Below, piece after piece: positions 1 through 8,389 of a stretch of DNA of 64,000 bases. Source of the DNA: Actinokineospora iranica (GTDB lineage Bacteria > Actinomycetota > Actinomycetes > Mycobacteriales > Pseudonocardiaceae). Each line of letters begins with the position of its first letter. Positions within the stretch are counted from its first letter, which is position 1. Under the pieces are notes generated by a model. The model did no database searches and had not been told where the DNA came from. It worked only from the letters and a program-made list of their open reading frames with translations. The stretch spans positions 247,886 through 311,885 of the forward strand of contig NZ_FMZZ01000003.1 of assembly GCF_900101685.1 (NCBI RefSeq). Reading direction: 5' to 3'. Both the position numbers and the translations under genes were made by a program.

Positions 1-698
1 AGCCGGGCCGCTTCGACGTGCCCGACTCGGTGATCGGCTTCCTGCACGGCGAGCTCGGCGACCCGGCGGGCGGCTGGCCGGAGCCCTTCCGCAGCAAGGC
101 CCTCAAGGGCCGGGCGGCTCCCAAGGGCGTCGCGGAGCTGACCGAGGACGACCGCAAGGGCCTGGCGACGGCGCGCCGCGCGACCCTCAACCGGCTGCTG
201 TTCCCCGGTCCCACCCGGGAGTTCCAGGCCCACCGCGACCAGTTCGGCGACACCAGCGTGCTGGCCAGCAAGGACTTCTTCTTCGGCCTGCAGCAGGGCA
301 AGGAGTACGCGGTCTCGCTGGACAAGGGCGTCACGCTGCTCATCGAGCTGGAAGCCATCGGCGAGGCGGACGAGCGCGGTATGCGCACGGTCATGGCCAC
401 GCTCAACGGCCAGCTCCGCCCGATCCAGGTGCGCGACCGCTCGGTCGCCTCGGCGCTGCCCGCGGCGGAGAAGGCCGACCGCGCCAACAACAGCCACGTC
501 GCCGCCCCGTTCGCGGGCGTGGTCACCCTCGCGGTCGCCGAGGGCGACGAGGTCGAGGCGGGCGCGACCGTGGCCACCATCGAGGCCATGAAGATGGAGG
601 CCGCGATCACCGCGCCCAAGGCGGGCAAGGTGTCCCGGCTGGCGATCGGCTCGGTGCAGCAGGTCGAGGGCGGCGACCTCCTGGTCGTGCTCGACTGA
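1..698 (+). CDS. pyc: Pyruvate carboxylase, C-terminal fragment
   Basis: Carboxy-terminal end of a biotin-dependent carboxylase, most likely pyruvate carboxylase, which makes oxaloacetate from pyruvate and bicarbonate in the cytoplasm. The frame is open from base 3 with no start, so the gene begins before the window. The fragment holds the tail of the carboxyltransferase/tetramerisation part (PDSVIGFLHGELG, then GGWPEPF). A linker and a biotinyl domain follow in the last 75 or so residues, with the attachment motif EAMKM (lysine codon 591-593). The gene ends at a strong hairpin. In mycobacteria the pyruvate carboxylase gene also lies next to rsmD and coaD, which fits the order here, although a regulator, an array and a helicase gene now lie between them. 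Confidence 0.9.
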   Translation, partial: PGRFDVPDSVIGFLHGELGDPAGGWPEPFRSKALKGRAAPKGVAELTEDDRKGLATARRATLNRLLFPGPTREFQAHRDQFGDTSVLASKDFFFGLQQGKEYAVSLDKGVTLLIELEAIGEADERGMRTVMATLNGQLRPIQVRDRSVASALPAAEKADRANNSHVAAPFAGVVTLAVAEGDEVEAGATVATIEAMKMEAAITAPKAGKVSRLAIGSVQQVEGGDLLVVLD

Positions 699-720
699 GT
701 GCTTTCGCTCCGGTTTGCGA

Positions 721-759
721 CCCGAGGGCCCGTTTCCACAGTGGAAACGGGCCCTCGGG
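721..759 (+). terminator. Perfect-stem terminator after pyc
   Basis: A 19-bp perfect inverted repeat (arms 721-739 and 741-759, centre 740) starts 22 bases after the pyc stop. The stem is GC-rich (CCCGAGGGCCCG at its base). There is no U-tract, as is common for actinobacterial terminators. Confidence 0.8.
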
Positions 760-822
760 CTATTAGTGGGATCTAAACCACATGGACTACTCCGTGAGTG
801 CGTGCGGTGGCGGTCGGTTGTC

Positions 823-876
823 GCCGATATCTCCGCGAAAGTACGTACACCGCAAGCCTTTTCGGTGAAGATCGGC
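823..876. promoter_or_regulatory. Imperfect inverted repeat in the 355-base gap before the LuxR regulator
   Basis: The gap 699-1053 holds the terminator, this imperfect inverted repeat (arms 823-840 and 859-876; both ends carry GCCGAT/ATCGGC), an 8-base palindrome GTACGTAC at 841-848, and the regulator's promoter. It may be an operator. I see no gene in the gap. Confidence 0.3.
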
Positions 877-1041
877 AAAGAAACCGCAGGTCAGAGCCGT
901 GCGGAGGGTATTGATCGTGGATTGGCGGCGCGGCGGAAGTAGACAATCTCGACCCTGGGGGGCGGGGCCGTCCGCTCCCAGCCCGCGAACGTGCCACCTG
1001 GGGGTGGGCTGGGCGACGGGCGGCCCCGGGGCAACCCGCCT

Positions 1042-1047
1042 TAGGGT
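1042..1047 (+). promoter_or_regulatory. -10 element TAGGGT of a leaderless promoter
   Basis: TAGGGT (TANNNT class) lies six bases before the GTG at 1054, the spacing expected when transcription starts at the start codon. It supports this start even though a purine-rich GGAGGGG lies inside the beginning of the frame. Confidence 0.5.
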
Positions 1048-1053
1048 GACCGG

Positions 1054-3372
1054 GTGGTCCCAGGAGGGGAGAGAGTCGGCAACCTGCCCGTCCCGGTCTC
1101 GGCGTTCGTCGGCCGGGCCGCCGAGCTGCGCTCGATTCCCGCCCGACTGCGGGAAACCCGGATGCTCACCATCCACGGACCCGGCGGCGTCGGCAAGACG
1201 CAGCTCGCGCTGCGGCTGGGCCGCCACCTCGCCGAGGACAACCCCGGCGGCCTCTGGTTCGCCGACCTCACCGCCGTCAGCGACCCGGCCCTGCTGGTCA
1301 CCCACGTGGCCGACGCCGTCGGCGTGCGCGACCAGTCCGCCCGCCCGGTCCTGGACTCCCTGGTCGACTTCTTCCGCGACCGGCCCGCGCTGCTGGTCCT
1401 CGACAACTGCGAGCACGTCGCCGCCGCCGTCGCCGACCTCGCGACCGTCCTGCTCGACGCCGCGCCCCGGCTGCGCGTGGTCGCCACCAGCAGGCTCGCG
1501 CCGCTGCACATCCCCGACGAGCGGCTGCACCGGCTCGACCCGCTGCCGGTGCCGCCCGACCAGCGGACCACCCTGGACGACGTGCTGGCCAACGACGCCG
1601 TCCGGCTCCTGCTCGACCGCGCGGCGGCGGCCACCCCGTCCTTCGAGGTCACCGCGGACAACCAGGACGACGTCGTGCGGCTGGTCCGCAGGCTCGACGG
1701 CCTGCCGCTGGCCATCACCCTGGCCGCGGCGCGGCTGCGCACGCTGACCGTGACCCAGCTCGTCGACCGGCTCGACCGCGCCTTCTCCGTGCTGGCGGCG
1801 GACACCCGCGCCCTCGCCCCGCACCACCGCACGCTCTCCGCGGTCATCGACTGGAGCCACCAGCTCTGCGACGAGGACGAACGGCTGGTCTGGGAGCGCT
1901 GCTCGGTGTTCGAGGCCGGTTTCGACCTCGACGCCGCCGAAGCGGTGTGCGCGGGCGGCCCGATCGCCCGCGAGCAGGTGCTCGACCTGGTCGACGGCCT
2001 CATCCAGAAGTCGATCCTGGTCGTCGGCGCCGACGGCAACCTCGCCCGCTACCGGATGATGGAAACCACCCGCCAGTACGGCGCAGCGCGGCTGGCCGAA
2101 CGCGGCGAGACCGACGCCGTCCGCGAACGGCACCTGGCCCACTACCACGGGCTCACCAGCCTCGCGGTGCGCCAGTGGTTCGCCCCCGGGCAGCGGGAAC
2201 TGGACTGGCTGCGCCGCGTCCAAGCCGAACTCCCCAACGTCCGCGCCGCCATGCAGCACGCCGCCGACGCGGGCGGCGACCACGCCATCACGGGCCTGGG
2301 CATCGCGGTGAGCCTGGGCGCGCTGCGCATCTGGTTCTTCCGCGGCCCCTTCCGCGAGGGCTACTACTGGCTGCGCCGCCTCCTCGACGCGCAGCCGTCC
2401 TGTTCGCCGCGCGAGTTGCGGGTGGAGGCGCTCGCCAGGGCCTGCTGGATCGCGGTGTGCATGGGCGACCACGCCCGCGCCGACGCCGCCATCGCCGAAT
2501 GCCGCGCCCTCGACCCCAACCACCCCGCGGTCGTGGTGGTCGAGGGCTGTCGGCGGATGATCATCCACAGCGACTCAGCCGCCGTCCACCAACTCGCCAG
2601 AGCCCGCCGCGCGCTCATCGCGGCGGGCAACATCGGCGACGGCCACATGGCCGGGATGCTCTGGGGCATGGCCCTGGCCTTCTTCGGCACCCCCGCCGAG
2701 TCGCAGCAGGTGAGCCGCGAGATAGACGAGGAAGCCCGCTCCCACCGCGCGCTGTGGGCGCTCACGTGGACCAGGTGGGTGCGCGGCCTCACCGAACTGC
2801 GGTACGGCTCCCCGGTGGCCGCGGTCGCCCTGTTCCGGGAATCACTCGCCCAACAGGTCGACCTGGCCGACAACTGGGGCTCGGCGTGGAGCGCCCACGG
2901 CGTCGCCTGGGCCCTGGCCGCCGCGGGCAAGACCACCGACGCCGCCCGCATCCTCGGCGCCGTCCGCACCCTGCGCGTCGTCACCGGCATCCAGATCGCC
3001 AACCTCGGCCCCTTCGGCGACCAACACGTCGCGACCGAGCGAACCTGCCTGCGCGCCCTGGGCACCGAGGCCTACCGAGCGGCCTTCGAGAAAGGCGCGG
3101 CCCTGTCGGTTTCCGACGGCTACGCCCTGGCCTTGGGCATGGACCTCCCCGACCCCACCCCCGACCCCTGGCACCCCCTCACCGCCCGCGAACGCGAGGT
3201 CGCCGAACTCGCGGCCGAGGGCCTGAGCAACCGCGAGATCGCCGAGAAGCTGAACATCGGCATCCGCACGGTGGAGACCCACGTCCGCAGGCTGCTGCCC
3301 AAACTCGGCCTCCGCCGCCGCGCCCAACTGGGCCACTGGGCCGCCAAAGCCGCGGCCTTCCCACCTTCCTGA
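1054..3372 (+). CDS. NB-ARC/TPR transcriptional regulator with C-terminal LuxR HTH
   Basis: Large STAND-type regulator of 772 residues. The P-loop GPGGVGKT is at about residues 42-49, followed by the Walker B-like LLVLDNCEHV and the GLPLAI box typical of AfsR/NB-ARC ATPases. The middle is a long helical, TPR-like region. The C-terminus (about 705-760) is a LuxR-type helix-turn-helix (LTAREREVAELAAEGLSNRE...). It lacks the N-terminal SARP DNA-binding domain of AfsR. Such proteins hydrolyse ATP or sense ligands to control nearby or global genes; the target is unknown. The GTG at 1054 was chosen because a TAGGGT -10 box lies at leaderless spacing. It stands alone between pyc and CRISPR array 1. 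Confidence 0.85.
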   Translation: MVPGGERVGNLPVPVSAFVGRAAELRSIPARLRETRMLTIHGPGGVGKTQLALRLGRHLAEDNPGGLWFADLTAVSDPALLVTHVADAVGVRDQSARPVLDSLVDFFRDRPALLVLDNCEHVAAAVADLATVLLDAAPRLRVVATSRLAPLHIPDERLHRLDPLPVPPDQRTTLDDVLANDAVRLLLDRAAAATPSFEVTADNQDDVVRLVRRLDGLPLAITLAAARLRTLTVTQLVDRLDRAFSVLAADTRALAPHHRTLSAVIDWSHQLCDEDERLVWERCSVFEAGFDLDAAEAVCAGGPIAREQVLDLVDGLIQKSILVVGADGNLARYRMMETTRQYGAARLAERGETDAVRERHLAHYHGLTSLAVRQWFAPGQRELDWLRRVQAELPNVRAAMQHAADAGGDHAITGLGIAVSLGALRIWFFRGPFREGYYWLRRLLDAQPSCSPRELRVEALARACWIAVCMGDHARADAAIAECRALDPNHPAVVVVEGCRRMIIHSDSAAVHQLARARRALIAAGNIGDGHMAGMLWGMALAFFGTPAESQQVSREIDEEARSHRALWALTWTRWVRGLTELRYGSPVAAVALFRESLAQQVDLADNWGSAWSAHGVAWALAAAGKTTDAARILGAVRTLRVVTGIQIANLGPFGDQHVATERTCLRALGTEAYRAAFEKGAALSVSDGYALALGMDLPDPTPDPWHPLTAREREVAELAAEGLSNREIAEKLNIGIRTVETHVRRLLPKLGLRRRAQLGHWAAKAAAFPPS

Positions 3373-3567
3373 CCCGCACTACACGCTTCGGCCGGCTTTC
3401 CGCAGCCGCCCATCCACATAGCCCCGAGTCATCCACAGCTTTCGCGGCCCCCTTCTCTTGGCCTTCATCGCCGATAGACTGGAGCGGGGCGGCCCCCCGG
3501 GGAGGGTGGGGTTTGCCGTCGCGCGCGAGGGCGACCAAATCCGACAGCTTGGGCAATCGCGGCTACT

Positions 3568-3963
3568 GGAACACCCCCCGCGTGCGCGGGGAAGACGTCG
3601 CCACCGATCCCGACGACTCACCTCGCGGGGGAACACCCCCGCGTGCGCGGGGAAAGACGGGGGCCGCGGGGGGCGGGTCCTGGGGGGATGGGGAACACCC
3701 CCGCGTGCGCGGGGAAGACTCCAACGCGGTAGCGATGAGTCGCCGACCCTCGGGAACACCCCCGCGTGCGCGGGGAAGACGACCACGCCCACCACCGACC
3801 CACACCCGCGGGCGGAACACCCCCGCGTGCGCGGGGAAGACATTGTGCCCCCGACCACGAAAACGGTCGGGTCCGGAACACCCCCGCGTGCGCGGGGAAG
3901 ACGACTGGGACGCGGTGTGGCTGGGTGTCGACGAGGGAACACCCCCGCGTGCGCGGGGAAGAC
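3568..3963 (-). CRISPR. CRISPR array 1, type I-E, 7 repeats / 6 spacers
   Basis: Seven 28-base repeats (plus-strand form begins GGAACACCCCC and ends GCGGGGAAGAC) start at 3568, 3630, 3692, 3753, 3814, 3875 and 3936, separated by 33-base spacers. The two leftmost repeats each carry one extra base (an additional C at 3568-3596, an additional A at 3630-3658) and are 29 long. The repeat has a six-bp stem CCCCGC/GCGGGG. Transcription is leftward (minus): the degenerate repeats are at the left and a leader shared with array 2 is at the right. The array lies about 11 kb from the cas operon. I recognised no spacer source. Confidence 0.97.
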
Positions 3964-4016
3964 ACTTGTTGACCTGCGCGTTTGTCGGCGGAAACGGCGT
4001 TTTGAATTCACTTCTT
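3964..4016 (-). promoter_or_regulatory. CRISPR leader of array 1
   Basis: On the plus strand the sequence after the last repeat begins ACTTGTTGACCTGCG and continues with GAAACGG, GTTTTG and ATTCACTT blocks. The same blocks in the same order flank array 2 at 15715. This identifies the leader side and the minus-strand transcription direction. Confidence 0.85.
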
Positions 4017-4076
4017 TGATGGCGGGCACTCCCGGGTGCTTGACCATCCACGCACCGAGTCCTACCAGCGTAGGGA

Positions 4077-6206
4077 CTACCGAGCGTCGGGCCACTTGGG
4101 ATCGGTGGTCAGGACTGTCAGTCGCTGGGTCGCGCGGGTCAGGGCGACGTACAGAGTCCGCGGTCCAGTTGTCGACTCGCGGATCAGTTCGCCGGGTTCG
4201 ACCAGGACGACCGCGTCGTACTCCAGGCCCTTGGACTCCAAGCCGTCCACGACCCGCAGGCGGTCTTCGGACAGGCCGAGGACCGCGCTCCGCATCTCGC
4301 CGACTCGGCTTGTCGCGGTGATGATGCCGACCGTGCCGTCCACCTGCCTCAACAACTCGGTCGCCGCCGTCAACGCGCCCGGGGTCAGGTCCGGTTCCGT
4401 GCAGACCCGCACCAGGGGGTCGATGCCGGTGCTGCGGACCGCGTGCGGCAGTTGGTCCGCGGTGGCCACGTCGGTCACGACCCGGCCCGCCAAGTCGAAG
4501 ATCTCCGCGGAGTTCCGGTAGTTGGTGCGCAGGGCGAACCGCCGGTGCTGGGTGCGCGGGCCGCCGAACGCGGCTGTCTGGGCCTGCCGTGCTTCCGCTG
4601 GGTCCGGCCAGGAGCTCTGCACCGGGTCGCCGACCACGGTCCAGCTCGCGTACTTCCCGCGCCTGCCGACCATCCGCCACTGCATGGGGGACAGGTCTTG
4701 GGCCTCGTCCACCACGATGTGCGAGTACTCGTCGTAGTTGTCGGGGCGGTGGTAGCCGGGGCCGGTCTGGCGTTCCGACCAGGTGCGCAGTTCCGCCGAG
4801 GAAGTGTCGGTCTTGCGGACTCGGCGTTTCGGGGGTTTGCCGAGCAGCACGCGCAGCTCGTCCAGCAGGGCGACGTCCGCGACCGACGGGCCAGCCGCCG
4901 GGTCGGCCCAGGAGTCGGCGAGCAGGTCGACTTCGGCGCGGGTGAGGACGCGGCCGGACGCGCGGGCGAGGCGCCTGCGGTCCGACAGGCCGTGCAGGAC
5001 CTCGGCGGGGGTGAGCAGCTGCCACCAGACGACCACGAACCGGTGGAAGTCGATCCGCTCGCCCAGTTCGGTGATCAGCTCGGACCGCTTGACCGGGAAG
5101 TCCTCATAGGAGTCAGCCTTGCGCCACAGCGCCTCCAGCAGCGCCTCGGCCGCGTCGACGCGGGACTGGTTCGGCGGTTTGCGGCCGTTGTGGACGGCGT
5201 TGCGCACGGCGGCGAGTTCACGCGCGTCGAGTTTGAGGACTTCGCCCTTGTAGACGATGCGCAGCTCCGTCGGGGCGTCCGCGGGCGCTTCCCGGATGGC
5301 CTTCTTCAGCACCCGCCGCATCCGCAGCGACCCCTTGACCGCGGCCACCGGCGCCGGGTCGACCCTGGTCGCCTTGACTTCGTCGAGGATGTCGCTGAGC
5401 GAGCGCAGTTCCACGCTGTCCTCGCCCATCGACGGCAGGACCCGGGAGATGTAGGAGGTGAACGCGGGGGACGGGCCGACGACGAGCACGCCGGAGCCGC
5501 CCATCCGCCGCCGGTCGCGGTAGAGCAGGTACGCGACCCGGTGCAGCGCCACGGCGGTCTTGCCGGTGCCGGGCCCGCCGGTGATCTCGGTGACCCCGCG
5601 CCACGGGGCGCGGATCGCCTCGTCCTGCTCGCGCTGGATGGTGGCCACGATGTCGCGCATGTTCTCGCCGCGCGCCCGGGTCAGGCTCGCCATCAGCGCG
5701 CCCTCGCCGACGACCGGCATGTTGTCCAGCCGGGCCTCTGGCATCAGCAGGTCGTCGTCGATGTCCACGACCGCCTGGCCGGTGGAGCGGATGACCCGGC
5801 GCCGGATGACCTCCATCGGCATCTCGGCGGTGGCCTGGTAGAACGGCGCGGCGGCGGGCGCGCGCCAGTCGGTGACCAGGTTGTCGAACTCGGTGTCGCG
5901 CACCCCGAGGCGCCCGACGTACATCGTCTCGCCCTCGGTGGTGTCGAGCCGCCCGAACACCAGCCCCTCGTGCTCGGCGTCGAGCGAGCGCAGGATCTGG
6001 TTGGCGTGGCGGACCATGACGTCGCGCTCGAACAGCATCGCGGCCTGCTCGAAGACGGCCTCGTCGCGCGCGCCGTGGGCGAGCTGGTCGCCCCGCGTCC
6101 GCATCGCCTCGGCCTCGTCCCGCATCTCCGCCACTCGGGCGTACACGATGTCGACGTGCTTCTGCTCGACCGCGATCTCGGCCTCTCTCACAGAGGTTTC
6201 CGACAC
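4077..6206 (-). CDS. HelD/HelR-type RNA polymerase recycling motor ATPase
   Basis: UvrD/PcrA-like superfamily 1 motor of 709 residues. Actinobacterial HelD proteins enter the primary and secondary channels of stalled RNA polymerase and release it from nucleic acid; the HelR subgroup also displaces rifampicin. Visible here are an N-terminal coiled coil (about 1-80), Walker A GGPGTGKT at 210-217, a DEAQD Walker B at 500-504, and C-terminal helicase motifs including ALTRATQRLTVLTTDP. The length is close to mycobacterial HelD. A GGGAG Shine-Dalgarno lies just upstream of the GTG. I saw no rifamycin-associated palindrome upstream, so the HelR label versus housekeeping HelD is open. The stop is about 60 bases from the array 1 leader. 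Confidence 0.85.
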   Translation of the reverse strand: MSETSVREAEIAVEQKHVDIVYARVAEMRDEAEAMRTRGDQLAHGARDEAVFEQAAMLFERDVMVRHANQILRSLDAEHEGLVFGRLDTTEGETMYVGRLGVRDTEFDNLVTDWRAPAAAPFYQATAEMPMEVIRRRVIRSTGQAVVDIDDDLLMPEARLDNMPVVGEGALMASLTRARGENMRDIVATIQREQDEAIRAPWRGVTEITGGPGTGKTAVALHRVAYLLYRDRRRMGGSGVLVVGPSPAFTSYISRVLPSMGEDSVELRSLSDILDEVKATRVDPAPVAAVKGSLRMRRVLKKAIREAPADAPTELRIVYKGEVLKLDARELAAVRNAVHNGRKPPNQSRVDAAEALLEALWRKADSYEDFPVKRSELITELGERIDFHRFVVVWWQLLTPAEVLHGLSDRRRLARASGRVLTRAEVDLLADSWADPAAGPSVADVALLDELRVLLGKPPKRRVRKTDTSSAELRTWSERQTGPGYHRPDNYDEYSHIVVDEAQDLSPMQWRMVGRRGKYASWTVVGDPVQSSWPDPAEARQAQTAAFGGPRTQHRRFALRTNYRNSAEIFDLAGRVVTDVATADQLPHAVRSTGIDPLVRVCTEPDLTPGALTAATELLRQVDGTVGIITATSRVGEMRSAVLGLSEDRLRVVDGLESKGLEYDAVVLVEPGELIRESTTGPRTLYVALTRATQRLTVLTTDPKWPDAR

Positions 6207-6345
6207 GCAGCGCTCCCACGGTTGTTCACGGACGGGACAAGCGAGATTACGCGCTTTGCGTCAGGCGGGAATCGGCCGCGTGGCGGATGTGCTCTGCCTC
6301 ACCCCTGTCCGGGGGTCCCACCGGGGTGTCGGGCACCATGGGCCG

Positions 6346-6906
6346 GTGACCAGGATCGTGGCGGGCGCGGCTGGCGGCCGCAGGCTCGCCGTCCCCCCGA
6401 AGGGGACCCGCCCCACGTCGGACCGGGTGCGGGAGGCGTTGTTCAGCGCGCTGGAGGCCGCGGCGGGCCTCGACGGCGCGCGCGTGCTCGACCTCTACGC
6501 TGGCTCGGGCGCGCTGGGGTTCGAGGCGCTGTCGCGGGGCGCCGTGCTCGCCACGCTGGTCGAGTCGGACCGGGCCGCCGTCGGCGTCCTGCGCGGCAAC
6601 GCGGCCGCCCTGGGCATGGCGGGGGCCGACGTCCGCGCCGCCAAGGTCGACAAGGTCCTCGCGACCACCCCGGACGCGCCCTACGACGTGGTCTTCGCCG
6701 ACCCGCCCTACGCCCTCGGCGACGCGGAGCTGACCGCCGTCCTCACGGCGCTCGTCGGCAACGGCTGGACCGCCCCCGGTACGACGGTCGTCGTGGAGCG
6801 CGGCGCCCGTTCGGGTGAGCCGGACTGGCCCGCGCCGCTGACGCCCGTGCGCACCCGCAAGTACGGGGAGACCCAGCTGCACTGGGCCACGCACGGCCCC
6901 GCGTGA
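6346..6906 (+). CDS. rsmD: 16S rRNA (guanine966-N2)-methyltransferase RsmD
   Basis: Rossmann-fold methyltransferase of 186 residues that methylates G966 of 16S rRNA using S-adenosylmethionine. It opens TRIVAGAAGGRRL and continues GTRPTSDRVREALF. The SAM-binding LDLYAGSGALGFEALSRGA and the catalytic DPPY motif (FADPPYAL) are present. The GTG at 6346 begins the conserved N-terminus. A CACCAT hexamer at 6334-6339, six bases upstream, could be the -10 of a leaderless promoter. It precedes coaD by 54 bases, the usual rsmD-coaD pairing. Confidence 0.93.
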   Translation: MTRIVAGAAGGRRLAVPPKGTRPTSDRVREALFSALEAAAGLDGARVLDLYAGSGALGFEALSRGAVLATLVESDRAAVGVLRGNAAALGMAGADVRAAKVDKVLATTPDAPYDVVFADPPYALGDAELTAVLTALVGNGWTAPGTTVVVERGARSGEPDWPAPLTPVRTRKYGETQLHWATHGPA

Positions 6907-6946
6907 GGGCCGCGACAGTCCTCCCGTGATCACCCCGCCTGGCTGC

Positions 6947-6952
6947 TACGGT
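6947..6952 (+). promoter_or_regulatory. -10 element TACGGT before coaD
   Basis: TACGGT (TANNNT) sits eight bases before the coaD ATG. There is no Shine-Dalgarno in the gap, which suggests coaD also has its own leaderless promoter. Confidence 0.45.
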
Positions 6953-6960
6953 CCGGGTCC

Positions 6961-7458
6961 ATGACGCGCGCAGTGTGTCCAGGCTCGTACGACCCGCCCA
7001 CCAACGGCCACCTCGACATCATCGAACGCGCCGCCGCGCTGTTCGACGAGGTCGTCGTCGCGGTCATGATCAACAAGAGCAAGCGCGGCCTGTTCACCGT
7101 CGAAGAGCGGATGGACCTGCTGGCCGAGACCATCGCGCACGTCCCCAACGTCCGGGTGGACTCCTGGCACGGCCTGCTGGTCGACTACTGCGCGCAGAAC
7201 GACGTCCAAGCCATCGTCAAAGGCTTGCGCGCGGTGAGCGACTTCGACTACGAGTTGCAGATGGCCCAGATGAACCAGGGGCTGACCGGCGTGGAGACGA
7301 TGTTCATGCCGACCAAGCCGCTCAACAGCTTCCTGTCCAGCTCGCTGGTCAAGGAGGTCGCGACCTACGGCGGCGAGGTCTCCCACCTGCTCCCGCCGAA
7401 TGTCCACAAGCGACTCGTCCAGCGGCTGGCCGAGAACGCCAGAAGCGCGGATTCCTAG
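6961..7458 (+). CDS. coaD: Phosphopantetheine adenylyltransferase
   Basis: Penultimate enzyme of coenzyme A synthesis: it transfers AMP from ATP to 4'-phosphopantetheine, giving dephospho-CoA. At 165 residues it has the family's normal length. The N-terminal nucleotidyltransferase motif PGSYDPPTNGH (with T/HxGH as TNGH) and the C-terminal FLSSSLVKEVATYGG signature are intact. The TAG stop lies inside a CTAG palindrome that also supplies the stop of the convergent acetyltransferase gene. Confidence 0.96.
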   Translation: MTRAVCPGSYDPPTNGHLDIIERAAALFDEVVVAVMINKSKRGLFTVEERMDLLAETIAHVPNVRVDSWHGLLVDYCAQNDVQAIVKGLRAVSDFDYELQMAQMNQGLTGVETMFMPTKPLNSFLSSSLVKEVATYGGEVSHLLPPNVHKRLVQRLAENARSADS

Positions 7459-7895
7459 AGCGGGAGCTTCATGCCGATGTGGCTGGCCACGAAGCCCAGC
7501 CGCTGGTAGAAGCGGTGCGCGTCCCGGCGGGAGGCCTCGGTGGTGAGCTGCACCAGCGCCGCGCCCCGGTCCCGCGCCCGCTCGATGGCCCACTCGAACA
7601 GCCGCTGCCCGACACCGCCGCCGCGCTGGTCGGCGCGGACCCGCACGCCCTCGATCGTGGCCCGGGTCGCCCCGATCCTGGACAGGCCCGCGGTGAAGGT
7701 GAGCTGCAGGGTGCCCACGACCTCGCCGCCGGTCTCGGCCACCACGAGCACCTGGTTCGGGTCGGCGTCGATCTCGGCGAACGCCTCGGCGTAGCGCGGG
7801 TCGCCGGGCGTCTCGCGGGCGGCGCCGATCGGGTCGTCGGCGAGCATCGCCACGATCGCGGGGACGTCGTCGGCGCGGGCGGCACGGATCTGCAC
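7455..7895 (-). CDS. GNAT-family N-acetyltransferase
   Basis: Single-domain GNAT protein of 146 residues. Beta-4 (LVVAETGGEVVGTLQL) is followed by the acetyl-CoA-binding motif RADQRGGGVGQRLFEWAIERARDRG and the C-terminal AHRFYQRLGF element. The substrate cannot be told from sequence. The gene is convergent with coaD and the two stop codons overlap on one CTAG (7455-7458). The GTG at 7895 gives the conserved start MQIRAARADDVPAIVAML. Confidence 0.88.
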   Translation of the reverse strand: MQIRAARADDVPAIVAMLADDPIGAARETPGDPRYAEAFAEIDADPNQVLVVAETGGEVVGTLQLTFTAGLSRIGATRATIEGVRVRADQRGGGVGQRLFEWAIERARDRGAALVQLTTEASRRDAHRFYQRLGFVASHIGMKLPL

Positions 7896-7954
7896 GTCGC
7901 CAGCCTGCCACAGCGGGTTAACGGCAGCGTCAACGCATGATCACGCGCTGCCCA

Positions 7955-7960
7955 TACGGT
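7955..7960 (+). promoter_or_regulatory. -10 element TACGGT of the ribonuclease gene
   Basis: TACGGT ends six bases before the ATG at 7967, leaderless geometry. It decides in favour of this ATG over an upstream in-frame ATG at 7937, because the signal peptide then begins at the first residues. Confidence 0.5.
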
Positions 7961-7966
7961 CGGAAA

Positions 7967-8389
7967 ATGAGCAACATCACCTTCCGGGGTCTGCGGGGAC
8001 TGCTCGTCGTGGTCGTCGCGACGCTCGGCTTCGTCGGCCTGTCCACCGCCGCCCCCGCCGCTGTCCCGGCGCCCGCGGCCATCGCCCAGCCCGCCTGCGG
8101 CGACACCTCGACCTACACCCGGGTCGCCCTGTCCAGCCTGCCGTCGCAGGCGACCGACACCTACCGGCTCATCCAGACCGACGGGCCGTTCCCCTATTCC
8201 CAGGACGGCACGGTCTTCCAGAACCGCGAGCGCATCCTGCCCGCCTGCCCCGCAGGCTACTACCACGAGTACACCGTGCAGACCCCCGGTTCGAGCACCC
8301 GCGGCGCCCGCCGCATCGTCACCGGCGACGGCGGCGAGTACTTCTACACCGCCGACCACTACGAGAGCTTCCGCCTGATCACCTTCTGA
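7967..8389 (+). CDS. Secreted guanyl-specific ribonuclease, RNase Sa/N1/T1 family
   Basis: Exported RNase of 140 residues. Residues 1 to about 29 form a signal peptide (basic start, hydrophobic core, AAPA). The mature part matches streptomycete RNase Sa closely: ATDTYRLIQTDGPFPYSQDG, then NRERILP, YYHEYTV and TRGARRIV. The catalytic set is visible: Glu101 (RNase Sa Glu54), Arg116 (Arg69) and His131 (His85). Cysteines are at 44 and 94, a different spacing from the RNase Sa terminal disulphide. It cleaves RNA after guanosine outside the cell. I see no barstar-like inhibitor gene beside it. The stop overlaps the convergent MFS gene by about 11 bases. Confidence 0.92.
   Translation: MSNITFRGLRGLLVVVVATLGFVGLSTAAPAAVPAPAAIAQPACGDTSTYTRVALSSLPSQATDTYRLIQTDGPFPYSQDGTVFQNRERILPACPAGYYHEYTVQTPGSSTRGARRIVTGDGGEYFYTADHYESFRLITF

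Noticed and set aside
787-2568. A 593-codon open frame opposite the LuxR-type regulator
   Set aside because: Shadow of high third-position GC on the opposite strand; composition is Gly/Val/Arg-biased with no domain, while the plus strand encodes a clear NB-ARC/LuxR protein.
3379-5025. Long open frames running through CRISPR array 1 on both strands
   Set aside because: The translated R-A-R-G-G-V-P and T-R-G-C-S units are just repeats read as codons; GC-rich repeats lack stops.
6207-6345. Rifamycin-associated element upstream of the HelD/HelR gene
   Set aside because: No matching inverted repeat seen in the short upstream region, so rifamycin induction is not supported by sequence.
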